From NCBI GenBank assembly GCA_030549175.1, contig JAUKUA010000002.1, positions 3,596,001 through 3,660,000 of the forward strand: a stretch of DNA of 64,000 nucleotides. Direction: 5' to 3'. Positions 1-10,149 of the stretch are shown in pieces. This DNA is from Lasiosphaeris hirsuta. Lineage: Eukaryota; Ascomycota; Sordariomycetes; Sordariales; Lasiosphaeriaceae. The notes beneath the pieces were generated by a model, which did not search any database, had not been told where the DNA came from, and saw only the letters and a program-made list of their open reading frames with translations. The position numbers and the translations under genes were made by a program. Position 1 is the stretch's first letter, and the number at the start of each line of letters is the position of its first letter.

Positions 1-1313
1 TACTTCCAACGACAGTAAGACCGCCGCCACTTGAACCATGTAGACAAGTGCTGAGGACAAACTCTGTTAGCTTTCTGTATGCCCACAAAGTGCACTCTCT
101 CTGGTTCTATGACCCGGATGAACCCGAATATTACGGCTTTGCCAGTCAGTCCTCCTGGCTAGTATCGCATCGCTTTTAGACAAGGCTAATTCCCCAAAAG
201 AAAACCAAGTCACCCCCTTTTCCCTCTCGACCGAAGACGGCCAGTCCCTCTACGCCTGGCATGTTCTCCCCTTGCCCCTATACGCTCAACATGAAGAACG
301 CGTCGTCGCCCAAGCTTCGGGCTTCTGCAACGACATAACCCAGACCGAGAACTTCAAAATCCTGAAAGCCGACCCAGTCGCCCGCCTAGTCATCTACCGT
401 GCGTGTCCCCCTCCCCTCATCTCACCACCCTACTAACCCCCGTCCAGTCCATGGAAATGCCGGACACGTTGCACAGGCCTTCCGCCCCGCCTCGTACCAC
501 AGCCTCACCGAGACGTCGAGCTACCATGTCCTGGCCATCGACTACCGCGGTTTCGGCCACAGCTCCGGCTCCCCCACCGAGCAGGGCCTCATCCTCGATG
601 CTACGGCTGCTGTCAGGTGGGCGATGGATGCTGCGGGCGTGCGCCCTGACCGCATCGTCCTCCTTGGGCAGAGCCTTGGCACGGCCGTGGCCTCGGGCGT
701 CACCGAGTACTTTGCGCGCGAGGAGGGTGTTGACTTTGCGGGCGTCATCCTGGTCTCCGGGTTCAGCAGTTTGCCGGCCATGTTGAGCGGGTATGCGATC
801 GCCGGGCTGGTGCCGATCCTGGCGCCGTTCAAGGCGTGGCCCTGGTTGTTGAAGCAGCTGATGCGTCGGGTGGTGGACAAGTGGGCGAGCACCGATCGGT
901 TGAGGGAGACGGTGAGGGCTGTGAAGGCGAGGGGTGGGAGGCTCAGGTTGCATCTGGTACACGCGGTCAATGACAAGGATATTCCATGCCACGAGGATGA
1001 TAAGCTGTTCGCGGCCGCGGTGAACGGGACTGTGGGTGTGGGCGAACCCAAGATGGATGATGAGAGACTGGCGGCGGAGAAGTCCGCCAGGACGGTGGTT
1101 AGGGGTAAGAGTGCGTTTGTGGCGACGTGGACAGACGGGGATCTCGTGTTCCGCCAGGAGCTGGTCCCGTACGGAGGTAAGCTGATCCCATGGTTTCAGT
1201 CGCAGGAGAAGCAACGGCTAACATCTTTAGGACATAACGACATAATGTGCATGGCCCCAGTTGCATTGGCTGTGATGAGGTGTTTTGACCTCGTCGAGAA
1301 GCCTAGAGCCTGA
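1..1313 (+). CDS. ABHD12-type alpha/beta serine hydrolase (3' part; 5' end outside window)
   Basis: Probable membrane-associated lipid hydrolase of the ABHD12/ABHD13 group. Visible exons are 1-14, 71-144, 201-398, 448-1176 and 1231-1313; introns are 15-70, 145-200 (CTAAT branch, acceptor AAAAG), 399-447 (CTAAC branch) and 1177-1230, all GT-AG and frame-consistent. Joining them gives the family signatures YYGFAKNQVTPF, VIYLHGNAGH (oxyanion region), DYRGFGHSSG, the nucleophile elbow GQSLGT with its serine, an acid region near VNDKDIPC and the terminal catalytic-His segment HNDIM. The first exon is already mid-protein (YFQRH, then FLYAHK), so the start and any N-terminal transmembrane segment lie upstream of base 1. 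The family assignment is strong. The substrate (monoacylglycerol or lysophospholipid in animal ABHD12) is inferred from family only. Confidence 0.85.
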
Positions 1314-1623
1314 AATTAAAGCCAATAACCACTCAATAATACCTCGTATTCACTTATTATTCTACTGTCAGGAGAAGGTGTGGCGATGAATAATATAGCC
1401 TCTGGGAAGAGGATGAGGGTGTGACAAGATCATGATACACATAGGCTAGGTACCTAGCGAACCAAACTAGGACATTTAAATAAGTTGGGATTGAAGAGAA
1501 AATAGAGCCACTTAGGGAAATGCAACACCTAACACACAAGCGTCAAAACTACAGGGGGTATTTTGAACACAGCGTGGAAACGAGACCCGGACGCCGACCA
1601 GATATTTCACTACTCGGGGAACC
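1314..1623. other. Convergent 3' intergenic region
   Basis: About 310 bases between two convergent genes. It is AT-richer than the flanks and contains AATAAT-like motifs suited to 3' ends. No gene or RNA is seen. Confidence 0.6.
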
Positions 1624-2811
1624 CTAGGAATCACCGCCCCAGCCTAGGTGCCGATTCACCTCACCCATTGCGACAACACCGGCCATCAGAAATCCCAATG
1701 CTCCTTCAGCTGACGCGCTGCTAAAATCAGGCGCTGCGCCTTCAGCCATAAGGAGATCGTGCTGGTCAAGCGTAGACTGCTGCTTCTGAAGCACAGCACG
1801 GCTGATTGCACGTCCCCACATGTTATACCACTGCTCCTCACTGATACTGGCATATTTCTTTCGGCCGTCATGACTAGTGTCAACGACGGAATAGGCCCAA
1901 TCAACTCGGACAACCTCGAACCGCTTCGTTCGGAAGAACAGGTACGGCCATGTGAACAAGACCGTCAAAGTTAAGGTGCACAGCCAAAATATCCATCCCG
2001 TCAGGCGCCACTGGTTGATTTTGCACTTGTTGAACACCTCGACGCGCTGGTCCCTGACGGGAAACTCCACTTGCAAGTGGCCGCGGTAGTTCGTGGAATG
2101 CACGAGCTCGATCATCCTCCTCCGAACGAAGAGCTCGTCGAAACCGATAAAACGGCGCTGGAGGACCATGGACTTGAGCCCGGCATGGCTAGCACAGTAC
2201 CGATGGCACCATTCCGCGAGAGTCGGCTTCTCCGGCAGCCCAATCTCGATATTTTGGCTCGCACCGGGCCCGCGCGTCCGAAAAACGGTACCGCGGCGAG
2301 CCAGCTCCTCATTCTCAACGGTATACAGGTGGGAAAACGGCGCGATGTGGCGGGTCGCATCCGAGTACAGATATGGCGTCAGCTCGACCTGAACATCGAA
2401 ATCTGTCACGGTTTTGCGCTCCTTTTTGCCGCTGCTATCCACCATCTCCGAGTGTGTCCCCAACAGGCGTACGAAGGGCCGTGGTGGCCTCTTCGCCCAG
2501 GACAACATGTGCTTCTCGAGCGTTTCTGGCTCGGTATCAAGGCTCTCGTCGAGGTAGTATTCGGTGCCATACTTGGCGTCGACGCTGAATGGATCGAGCA
2601 GATGAACGTGTGGGAAGTTGGCTGGATCTGGACCGAGAAGCGGAGCATTGCTACTGCTCCCGTTTGCGGATTCAATGGCGTCCTCGTAGAGGGGTGGCAG
2701 GTCATCGACCTGAAGCTCAGGGGCATCGTCGTCGAGGAACCGGTCTCCAGGCTGTGTGTGGAGCGACATGCCATCGTCGCTCGGACGAGTTTGGAGCGAG
2801 GGCTTGCCCAT
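1624..2811 (-). CDS. Conserved fungal protein with one C-terminal membrane segment
   Basis: Single exon of 395 residues starting at the ATG for MGKPSLQTRP. The frame stays open upstream but has no earlier ATG, and a TATATAAAAAA tract (minus strand, about 2869-2879) lies some 60 bases before this ATG, supporting the start. The N-terminal ~80 residues are polar and disordered (PPLYED motif). A folded central part contains YLDESLDTEP and GLPEKPTLAEWCHRYCAS. One hydrophobic helix (WRLTGWIFWLCTLTLTVLF...) lies at about residue 270 and is followed by a cytosolic-looking tail. Proteins of this shape are widespread in Pezizomycotina and are sometimes labelled 'ABC transporter' in databases, but no ATP-binding motif is present here. 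Function unknown. Confidence 0.85.
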   Translation of the reverse strand: MGKPSLQTRPSDDGMSLHTQPGDRFLDDDAPELQVDDLPPLYEDAIESANGSSSNAPLLGPDPANFPHVHLLDPFSVDAKYGTEYYLDESLDTEPETLEKHMLSWAKRPPRPFVRLLGTHSEMVDSSGKKERKTVTDFDVQVELTPYLYSDATRHIAPFSHLYTVENEELARRGTVFRTRGPGASQNIEIGLPEKPTLAEWCHRYCASHAGLKSMVLQRRFIGFDELFVRRRMIELVHSTNYRGHLQVEFPVRDQRVEVFNKCKINQWRLTGWIFWLCTLTLTVLFTWPYLFFRTKRFEVVRVDWAYSVVDTSHDGRKKYASISEEQWYNMWGRAISRAVLQKQQSTLDQHDLLMAEGAAPDFSSASAEGALGFLMAGVVAMGEVNRHLGWGGDS

Positions 2812-3792
2812 GATGCGCCAAGGCAAAGTCGGAAAATGTGGTGTAGGGTTGAGTAACAGCGTTGCCAATTTTTTATATAGCTGTCAATCCAGCAGCAATA
2901 CAGGATGGAAGGATTGGAACTGGGAATAGTTGTGCTTTCAGCGCACAGGAGGGTGGAACGGAGGCCAACAGGCAACAGTGGCGCAGCGGTACCTTGATGG
3001 GGAAGGTGTGCAGTGACAGCCAATGGCACGTCAGATCAATTGGATGGAAGTCGTCAATGCGACTCCCATCTGTCCTTCATCAAGCCTTGTGCCGCAAACC
3101 TGGCGTTTGACGCGTGGAATGCCCTGGGAGAAAATATGTGCCTGTGGTACGGGATCTGGAAGGGAATTCGGCGCGCGACAACATTCGCCGCGAGGTGCTG
3201 CACACATATGTACCTTGTGTACTCTGCTACCCCCTAACCCTCGGTCACCGAACTTGAAGAATTTGAAAGACTGACCCGGGGGCTTGTTGGGCGTTCCCCA
3301 CTTCAGCTGACGAAAGATCCTCCCGCGACATGGACCTGATCTCGAGCTGATCTAACACTTGAGGCGCGGGGTAGCCCAGCTGGAAGCGTGACAGTGTGAC
3401 AGGGCTCGCGTGGAGATGGAAGTCTGTCAACCAGACAATCAGAGAGTAAATATCTAGTAGAAGGTTGCAGCTAGTTTGAACAAAGGGATGCCCATACTTT
3501 CACTTGTCCCTCTTGAGCATTCCTCATTTAGACCGGGCTCTGGGCTGCATTTTGAAGTTTGAGTGTGTGGAGGAAAGTCGGCCGCGAATAAAGCAGGGGT
3601 GAGCCTCAACCTAGGCCAGCCCGACCCCGCAGCCCCGCAAGTCGTCTGTCAACCTGGTTGGAAAGTCGAAAAGTTCAAGCTCTTGGTCCCCAATAGCTTA
3701 CGCCGACGAAAGCAGCTACGAACACCAACTCTCGCTCCTTTCAAAGTACCTAGCTTATATACTCTCAGGCGACACGGTAACGACAGCCCAGC
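2812..3792. promoter_or_regulatory. Divergent intergenic region upstream of the one-TM protein and nmt1
   Basis: About 980 bases between divergent starts. It holds a TATA-like tract for the minus-strand gene (about 2869-2879) and TTATATA at about 3754-3760, roughly 35 bases before the N-myristoyltransferase ATG. No further coding sequence is supported. Confidence 0.5.
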
Positions 3793-5626
3793 ATGCCGGA
3801 AGAATCTAAGCGGGTCGATAAGGGCAAGGGCAAAGCAGCACCCCAGAGTGAAGAGGCCAAATCTCCCGAGAAGGCTGTCGTGGAGTCTGGAGACGAGTCC
3901 GGCTCAGAGGCTGGCGATGGCGTTGCCGACCAGAACAACCCTGGAGCTGGGAGTACCGAAGCTGCGGCAAAGAAGAAGAAGAAGAAGTCCAAGAGAAGCA
4001 AGGCCAAGCAGGTGCTAGCACAGGCATTGGGTGGAAACACAGACCAGGCCATCGCAGCCAACCCGATGAAGGCCATCAATGCTTTGAGCAGCGAGCAGAT
4101 TACCGAGCTCATGTCACTCAACCCGGCCCTGGCTAACGAGCTGATATCTGCCAACGGCGGTTCCTCGAGCGACACCACCGCCACCGAAGCATTCAAGCAA
4201 CTCTCGCTACAACAAATCATGACGGGTCTGGCAACCAGCGGGAAGAATCGCAAAGACATGGCATCATACAAGTTCTGGGCTACCCAACCGGTTCCTCAAT
4301 TCGGACAAGAGGAAAAGCAGGGACCGTTCGAGGAGCGACCCCTGAGAGTCCAGAAAGTTGAGGACATCCCCACAGAACCGGAAAGTCTCGCAATTGATGG
4401 GTTCCGCTGGGTGACGATGGACCTCACAGACGACAAGCAGATGGCTGAGGTTGAGAAGCTCCTGTACGGGCACTACGTCGAGGATGATGAGGCAATGTTC
4501 CGGTTTAAGTACTCAAAGTCGATCCTGAAGTGGTAAGTCCCGCGTGCATGAACGATGGGGGAATACCGAATAACAAAGGCTGTTTGCAGGTCATTGATGT
4601 CGCCTGACTGGAAGAAGCAATGGCATGTTGGTATCCGCCATGGAGACACGCTATGCGCCTTCATCTCGGCCGTGCCCGTCAACATCCGTGTGCGAGAGAA
4701 CATCTTGCCAGGCTCCGAGGTCAACTTCCTTTGCATCCACAAAAAGCTCAGAGGCAAAAGACTCGCCCCAATTCTGATCAAGGAAATCACCAGAGTCATC
4801 AACTTGGAGGGAATTTGGCAGGCGATCTACACGGGCGGCATCGTACTCCCCAGACCCGTGAGCACCACGCGCTACTTCCACCGAGCCCTCAACTGGCAGA
4901 AGCTCTACGAGGTTGGCTTCAGCCCTTGCCCCGTGAACAGCAAGCCGGCATTCCAGGTCCGGAAGTACAAGGTAGCCGACCAAACGTCGACCCGCGGACT
5001 CCGGCCCTTGGAGGCGAGAGATCTGGATGCCGTGCACAATCTTCTCGAGCGTTACCTCAAACGATTCGACCTTGCGCCGGTCTTCAACAGGGAAGAGTGT
5101 GATCACTGGCTGCTCCACAAAGAAGATCCAGCAGTGGAGCAGGTGGTTTGGTCCTATGTCGTCGAGGTAAGCACGCCTGCCATGTTTTTTGGTGCTTGGA
5201 TATCATATTAACAGAACGATGCAGGATGCCAACGGCAAGATAACCGATTTCTTCTCCTTTTACCTTTTAGAATCCTCCGTCATCAAGTCCACGAAGCACT
5301 CATCCATTCGGGCCGCCTACCTTTTCTACTATGCCACCGAGGCCGGGCTTACCACCCCTATGGACAAGTCGAGTCTCAAAACACGGCTGAACGAACTGAT
5401 GGGAGATGCCCTGATCCTCGCCAAGAAGCAAAACTTTGATGTGTTCAATGCACTCTCTCTTATGGACAACGCTCTTTTTCTCGAAGAGCAAAAGTTTGGG
5501 CCGGGTGATGGCCAGCTCCATTACTATCTCTTCAACTATAAGGCCAACCCGATTGCCGGCGGTGTCGACGCCCAAAACATTCTGGACAAAGCCAATCTGA
5601 GCGGCGTTGGTTTCGTAATGCTTTAG
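3793..5626 (+). CDS. nmt1: Glycylpeptide N-tetradecanoyltransferase (N-myristoyltransferase)
   Basis: Transfers myristate from myristoyl-CoA to the N-terminal glycine of client proteins in the cytosol; essential in fungi. Exons are 3793-4532, 4590-5166 and 5225-5626 (introns GTAAGT...TTTGCAG and GTAAGC...ATGCAG), giving 572 residues. After an acidic/basic disordered N-terminus with a Lys run ([14 protein letters not shown], about 58-71, as in ribosome-targeting N-terminal extensions), the core shows [32 protein letters not shown] (acyl-CoA site) and the IYTGG segment. It ends in GVGFVML; family members end in a C-terminal carboxylate (usually ...LL/ML) that acts as the catalytic base. Length and motif order match the family. 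The N-terminal extension here is longer than in yeast Nmt1. Confidence 0.97.
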
Positions 5627-5950
5627 CCAAATATTGGCTTCATCAGCGCTATCTGTATTCTGGTAGTTATACCCCGGGGAGGCAATAGTGGTGGGTCGGC
5701 GACGCTATCGTGAGGAGGGAGGTCCGAAAGTGGAAATGGCGCCAGAAGGCGTTTTCGGATTGCTGCATAATTCCGTATACAAGAGTCTAGTGTTTTGTGT
5801 TTTATAGTCAGATATACGATGTCAGTTTCGTCGTCTTGCTCAGAGTGCACTTGATAAATATGTATTCAGCAACCCCGCACACCATACTCCTTGACAACCT
5901 AAATGCTATGCAACAACCAAAAAGAACATAGCTGCACATTATTCAAGACA
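5627..5950. other. Convergent 3' intergenic region
   Basis: 324 bases between convergent genes with AATA-rich segments suited to polyadenylation. No gene is seen. Confidence 0.6.
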
Positions 5951-7153
5951 TTACCTCCCATCCAGCTTCTCCCCAAGCGCACACCGCTCCTCGATAGTCC
6001 GGTTGAACCATTCCCACCTCTCCACCAGCGGCGCATGCCCCATCCCCTCGATGATGAGCCCCACGCCCGGCTGGATGTACTCGATCAGCTTCCGCCCGTG
6101 CGGCGTGCTGATCATGCCGTCCTCCAGCCCGTGCATGACCAAGATACGCTCCCGCCCCAGGCGGTCCGCCATAGCCGCCAACTGCGCAGCGCTCTTGTAG
6201 TGCCACCCAGCCGCGATCAGCTGCAGCAAGAACCCCTTGAGCCCGAAGCTGGCCGGGTCGCGCCGCTTGTGCAGCTCCTGCGCGACGAAGCGCTGGGCGT
6301 TGGTGGTGAATCTCTGGTAGTCAGGGGAAGGACCGCCAGCGGGGTGGCAGCGCGGCGTGGTCCCGGGCGTGGGCAAGTGCACGTCGTCGGGCCGGCTGAG
6401 CCACGCGGGGCTGAAGATCTGCCGGGCCGTGTCGCCGATGGACCGGTCGACCGACTTGGGCACCAGCATGGACGCGCGGTTGGCCATGTTCTCGGCGAAC
6501 GTCGTCGTGTTCTCGATGGTCGCCGCCGTGCAGCACAGCGAGAGCGTGCTGATGTGTCCCGGGATCAGGCACGCCAGCTCCTGCGCGATCATGCCGCCCA
6601 GCGAGAGCCCGATGATGTGCAGTGAGCGTGTCGCCGGGGCAGTGTCGTTGTCCGTCAGCAGGTCTGCGGGTAGCCAGGAGATGGACGTCAGCACCTCGAT
6701 CAGGTCGCGCGCCATCTCGCTGCTGCTGTACCGCATCAGCGGCTTGTCACTGTCGCCCATGCCCCGGTTGTCCACCAGCAGCACCGAGTAGCGGTCGCGC
6801 CGCTCGTGGCCGAAGTGTAGGGTCTGGCGCTGCCACACGGACTTGAGCCCGCCGAGGCCCATGATGAGCTGGGGTTTCTAGTTAGGGGTTGGGTTGACAG
6901 GCCTGAGGGGGGCAACGGCGTACGACGACCTTCACGGGACCTTCCCCGTGAACCTCCCAGCTGATCTTGAAGGGGCCGCCGCGACCTTCGGCCACGGGGG
7001 TGAACCCCTTACGGTCCGGCTCGAGCTGCCACATCGCCGTGGGGTAGGCGGGGTGACTGAGTGTCTCTGCAACGGTTGGCACTGATGGACCAGGCGCCCT
7101 GTGAATAGATCAGTAAAAATCGCATTTTATTCCAACAAGCAGTCGGCTTACAT
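5951..7153 (-). CDS. Alpha/beta-fold hydrolase; start codon apparently split by an intron
   Basis: Soluble alpha/beta hydrolase with the order IMGLGG (oxyanion loop), DNRGMGDSDKP, nucleophile elbow GLSLGG, acid region HGLEDGMIS and catalytic-His region GMGHAPLVER. Proposed exons on the minus strand are 7153-7152 (AT), 7098-6924 and 6868-5951, with introns 7099-7151 (GTAAGC...CTGAT...CACAG) and 6869-6923 (GTACGC...CTAAC...CCCAG), giving 364 residues beginning MAPGPSVPTVAETL. Without the first intron the earliest ATG is at 7034 (MWQLEPDRKG), which would drop about 20 residues (including HPAYPT) that look like part of the conserved N-terminus. No clear secretion signal is seen. Substrate unknown. 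The family is certain; the 5' exon is inferred. Confidence 0.8.
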
Positions 7154-7705
7154 TTTGATCGAATTTTGTAAAGGGAATCGAGGGATAGCGCGGCGAGATA
7201 TATGCGGGTGGGTCTCCTGTTTTAATGCTTTGGCTGAGATCTCGACGACCCCTCGGCTTACGCCCTGGGTCGCATTCAATCCGAGCTTATCGTGTCGAAC
7301 TGCGCAGTCCCTGGCGGTCTTGCCCCTGTCAGGCCAATAACGTAAGCGCGCGCCGAGGTTGATTGTGAAAGACAAAAAGCCGCAAGCCTCGCGCCAACTC
7401 AAAAGTATCAAACTGCCTTTAGCATATTTACCTAGCTATTATTTTTCGAGGATTTCTTGATAGTTTTGACTAACGCGAATTCACCAACACCCTAGCAAGT
7501 CCAAATTGCACTATTTACCTTTGGGGCTCTCTGGCTCAAAACGCTTGGGCCACCTCGCAATTGTCGAGACACAGCACGACAGGAGGCTGGGAATGGCAAG
7601 AACTGTTACACAACCGAACAACGCTGGAACTTACAAACCGCAAAACCCTCCGAATGGTAGCGCGCAAAAAAGACGACGCAGTGCAAAAAATTAAAAACAT
7701 ATCAT
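7154..7705. other. Intergenic, no gene seen
   Basis: About 550 bases between the split-start hydrolase and the tRNA gene. It probably holds the hydrolase promoter. Only short, unsupported open frames are present. Confidence 0.5.
7691..7696 (-). terminator. Pol III terminator of tRNA-Ser
   Basis: Read on the minus strand, TTTTTAA begins about 10 bases after the tRNA 3' end, with a second T run just beyond (complement of 7685-7690). Confidence 0.7.
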
Positions 7706-7787
7706 CGACGCGGGCCGGATTTGAACCGACGCTCCCGAAAGAACAAGATTTCTAGTCTTGCGCATTAGACCACTCTGCCACCGCGCC
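7706..7787 (-). tRNA. tRNA-Ser (anticodon AGA)
   Basis: Reading the minus strand from 7787, the acceptor arm GGCGCGG pairs with CCGCGTC (one G-T pair), followed by discriminator G, which is typical of tRNA-Ser. The D-arm contains TGGCAGAGTGGTCTAA (A box). The anticodon stem CAAGA/TCTTG encloses a seven-base loop CTAGAAA with anticodon AGA. A long variable arm of the class II type follows, then the T-loop GGTTCAAATCC (B box). There is no intron. A run of Ts on the minus strand (about 7692-7696, then 7685-7690) forms the Pol III terminator. Confidence 0.96.
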
Positions 7788-8259
7788 TATTTGATGAATG
7801 CTGCTCCATCGAGCTGCTTGATTGGAAGTGGCTTCGTTAGAGCCGTCTAACTCTAACTCGATGGGACGAGGAGCGTGCTGCTGGGGGCGTGCCCCTGGAT
7901 TTTTGCGTCTTGTCTGCATGTGTGGTGGGGAGGAGAAGTGCCAGGTGTGGGTGGGGCTTGGGTGCCGCGGCGCCCACTCAGACGAGTCAATCCAATGTGC
8001 ATTTTGGTTTGTCAACTGCAACCGCCCTGTCGAGGGCCGAAGGGAAAGGCAGTTTTATTACCGCGTTACTTCTACGGATAGCCATAGCCTTTGTACGGAT
8101 CCGTAATGACTGTATGCAACCCGGCCAACGCAATACTTTTTCGCAACCTTCCACGTCGAGCGGTTCGTATCCATCCTTCCCCTCTATTCTCAAACCCAAA
8201 ACCAGACATGCAAACCCCAGCCCTCCTCCCAATGCGAAAAAGATGGTAGAATCCTCCCT
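7788..8259. other. Intergenic, no gene seen
   Basis: About 470 bases covering the 5' flank of tRNA-Ser and the 3' flank of the LysM-CBM18 gene. Nothing else can be supported. Confidence 0.5.
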
Positions 8260-10149
8260 TCAAACCCCTGTGGGTCCCTCCTTCTCCCCCGGCGCGATCT
8301 GATACCAATCACTACATGTCGATACCGTCCGCGTGACCGTCCTCGTCGCGGTCGCCCTCGTCTCGGTGATGATGTACGGCACCGTGACCGGCACCGACAC
8401 ACTCACCGTGTACACACCGCCGGGCGCCGTAATGGTGCGGAAAACGGTCATTGTCGTCAAGTAGATGACCGTCGTGGTCGACACATCCCCCCCGTAACCA
8501 CCGCCGCCCCCGTTCGCCATGGTCACGGTGCGGATCACCGTCAGCGTGGCGGCAGGCGCCGCCGACACGATGGTTATGGTGCGTAGGAGCGTCAGGCTCG
8601 TCGTGCTGACCTGAGTGATGGTGCGCGGCACGCCGACCGACGTCGTGGTGATGATGGTGATGGTGCGGAAGGCCGTCACCGTCGTGGGCACGGCCACCGT
8701 TTCCGTCTCGGTCTCGGTCAGCACCGTCGCCTGGGTGCTGGTGCGCGTCACGTATTGTGTCGAGGTGCGGACATAGGTGCTGGTCACGATGTCGTAGATG
8801 GTCGTGTAGATGGTTTGGGTCTGCGTGCGTGGCACGGTGACCGTGTTGGTCGTGTAGACGGTGCGGTAGGCTGTGGTTTCGGACACGGAGACGGAGACGG
8901 AGACGGAAAAGACGGTTGTCGTTTTGGGCACCGTGAGCGTGGCGGTTTCTGTCGAGGTTGTGATGAGTGTGATGGTCCTGAAGACGTTGTGTGTCACGGG
9001 GACGGTGAGGGTTTCCGTTTCGGTCTCTGTCAGTTCCCGGGTGGAAAAGATGGTGGTCGAGACCGTCTGTGTGGTGGGCACCGCAGATATCACGGTAATA
9101 GTTCTATACACGCTCACTGTTGTGGGCAGTAGGATGGTGTTGGATACCGTGTATGTCGCCGGTACAGTGATGTACGAAGGCACGTTCAGTGTCGCAGAGA
9201 CTGTGCGAATCGTCGACACGGTGACCGTATATGGCTGTGACACGGTTATGGGAACACTAGCTGTAACTGTGTACGGCACCGACAAAGTCGTGGGGACACT
9301 GGTTGTGACCGTGGCCGAGAGGGTGACAGTCGTGGGGACCAGGCGTGTGGTTGGCGTTGTAACGGTTACTGGCTGGGTAAGAGTCGTGGAAACCGTGCGC
9401 GTGACGGGGGGGTTTGGAGTTGCCGTGGCTGTCGTGGAAACCGTGACAGTACTAGTAGCCCCCGGAGCCGTGTATCCAGATGTTATTGTGACCGTCAGAG
9501 TTGCTGGCGGTGCCGTCCCCCCTGACCCGCTGGTTTGAAGCACCACTGATGTTGACAATACCGTGCTGGTGAGTTGTCGCGTTTCCGTGATTGTGACCGT
9601 GACTTTGACTGTGCCCGTAGCCAGCGAGGTTGTTACTGAGACTGGGCTGGAAGGTTTCTCGGTGTAGCTCGGGGTTGAAGATGGAGAGGTTGAACTTGAA
9701 CTCGAATTCGTTCTCTCGCAGACACCAAACTCGACCTGGCACATTGGACCACAGTGCTCTGCTGTTGCTCCACACCAGCCATGTTCCGAACAACACTGCC
9801 CAAAGACCGACCCGCGACAGGTGAACCCCCCACCGCAATGTCCGTCTGTTGTGACCACCAAGGAGCCAGGGGTCGGCGTCGAACTCGCAGGCCCCGTTGC
9901 TGCCGCTGAACTCGATGTGCTGCTGGGTTGGTCGACACAGTAGTTCTCCCCTGCAGTGAGCATGTCACAGCCCTTGACATTCGGATTGTTTCGCAGAAAC
10001 TGGGTGACGGTGATGCCAGTCAGCGCCGCAAGCGAAGCACAAGTATCGCCAGCCTGTGCCATGACGAAAGTGCTGCATTCCGCGGCGGCATTGTGGGATG
10101 CGAAGAACAGGAAGAGTAGGGCCGCTGCTTTAAACCTTCGAAACATCAT
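8260..10149 (-). CDS. Secreted LysM + CBM18 chitin-binding protein with long Thr/Val mucin-like stalk
   Basis: Single exon of 629 residues from MMFRRFK. A signal peptide (about 1-23, hydrophobic core AAALLFLFFAS) is followed by one LysM domain (about 24-71: CSTFVMAQAGDTCASL...FLRNNPNV...YCV) and a hevein-like CBM18 (about 104-144) with the eight-Cys pattern, including GQCCSEHGWCG. Both fold types bind chitin or chito-oligomers. A Ser/Thr linker leads into roughly 450 residues of alternating Thr-Val(-Ile) repeats (TVTVT-like, with TETETET patches), expected to be heavily O-mannosylated and extended. The protein ends CSDWYQIAPGE..., which looks like the opening of a second LysM domain but stops there. 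No GPI signal is visible. Likely cell-wall associated or secreted. LysM proteins can shield hyphae or mask chitin, but effector activity is only an inference. Confidence 0.88.
   Translation of the reverse strand: MMFRRFKAAALLFLFFASHNAAAECSTFVMAQAGDTCASLAALTGITVTQFLRNNPNVKGCDMLTAGENYCVDQPSSTSSSAAATGPASSTPTPGSLVVTTDGHCGGGFTCRGSVFGQCCSEHGWCGATAEHCGPMCQVEFGVCERTNSSSSSTSPSSTPSYTEKPSSPVSVTTSLATGTVKVTVTITETRQLTSTVLSTSVVLQTSGSGGTAPPATLTVTITSGYTAPGATSTVTVSTTATATPNPPVTRTVSTTLTQPVTVTTPTTRLVPTTVTLSATVTTSVPTTLSVPYTVTASVPITVSQPYTVTVSTIRTVSATLNVPSYITVPATYTVSNTILLPTTVSVYRTITVISAVPTTQTVSTTIFSTRELTETETETLTVPVTHNVFRTITLITTSTETATLTVPKTTTVFSVSVSVSVSETTAYRTVYTTNTVTVPRTQTQTIYTTIYDIVTSTYVRTSTQYVTRTSTQATVLTETETETVAVPTTVTAFRTITIITTTSVGVPRTITQVSTTSLTLLRTITIVSAAPAATLTVIRTVTMANGGGGGYGGDVSTTTVIYLTTMTVFRTITAPGGVYTVSVSVPVTVPYIITETRATATRTVTRTVSTCSDWYQIAPGEKEGPTGV
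8330..9620 (-). repeat. Degenerate Thr/Val-coding repeat inside the LysM-CBM18 gene
   Basis: About 1.3 kb of imperfect short repeats in which minus-strand ACC/GTC/ACG-type codons alternate, coding Thr-Val and Thr-Glu patches. The low complexity also creates a long open frame on the opposite strand. Such repeats are prone to length variation between isolates. Confidence 0.75.

Noticed and set aside
145..179. 35-base intron in the ABHD12-type gene
   Set aside because: A 56-base intron (145-200) with a CTAAT branch site and better protein continuity explains the same frame change.
6878..6923. 46-base intron with TAACTAG acceptor in the split-start hydrolase
   Set aside because: The next acceptor (CCCAG, intron to 6869) stays in frame, has better branch spacing and gives the continuous VKVVLIMGLGG motif.
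8873..9538. 221-codon plus-strand open frame rich in Val/Thr/Glu
   Set aside because: It is the mirror image of the low-complexity Thr/Val coding repeat of the LysM-CBM18 gene; repeats without stops on one strand often open the other.
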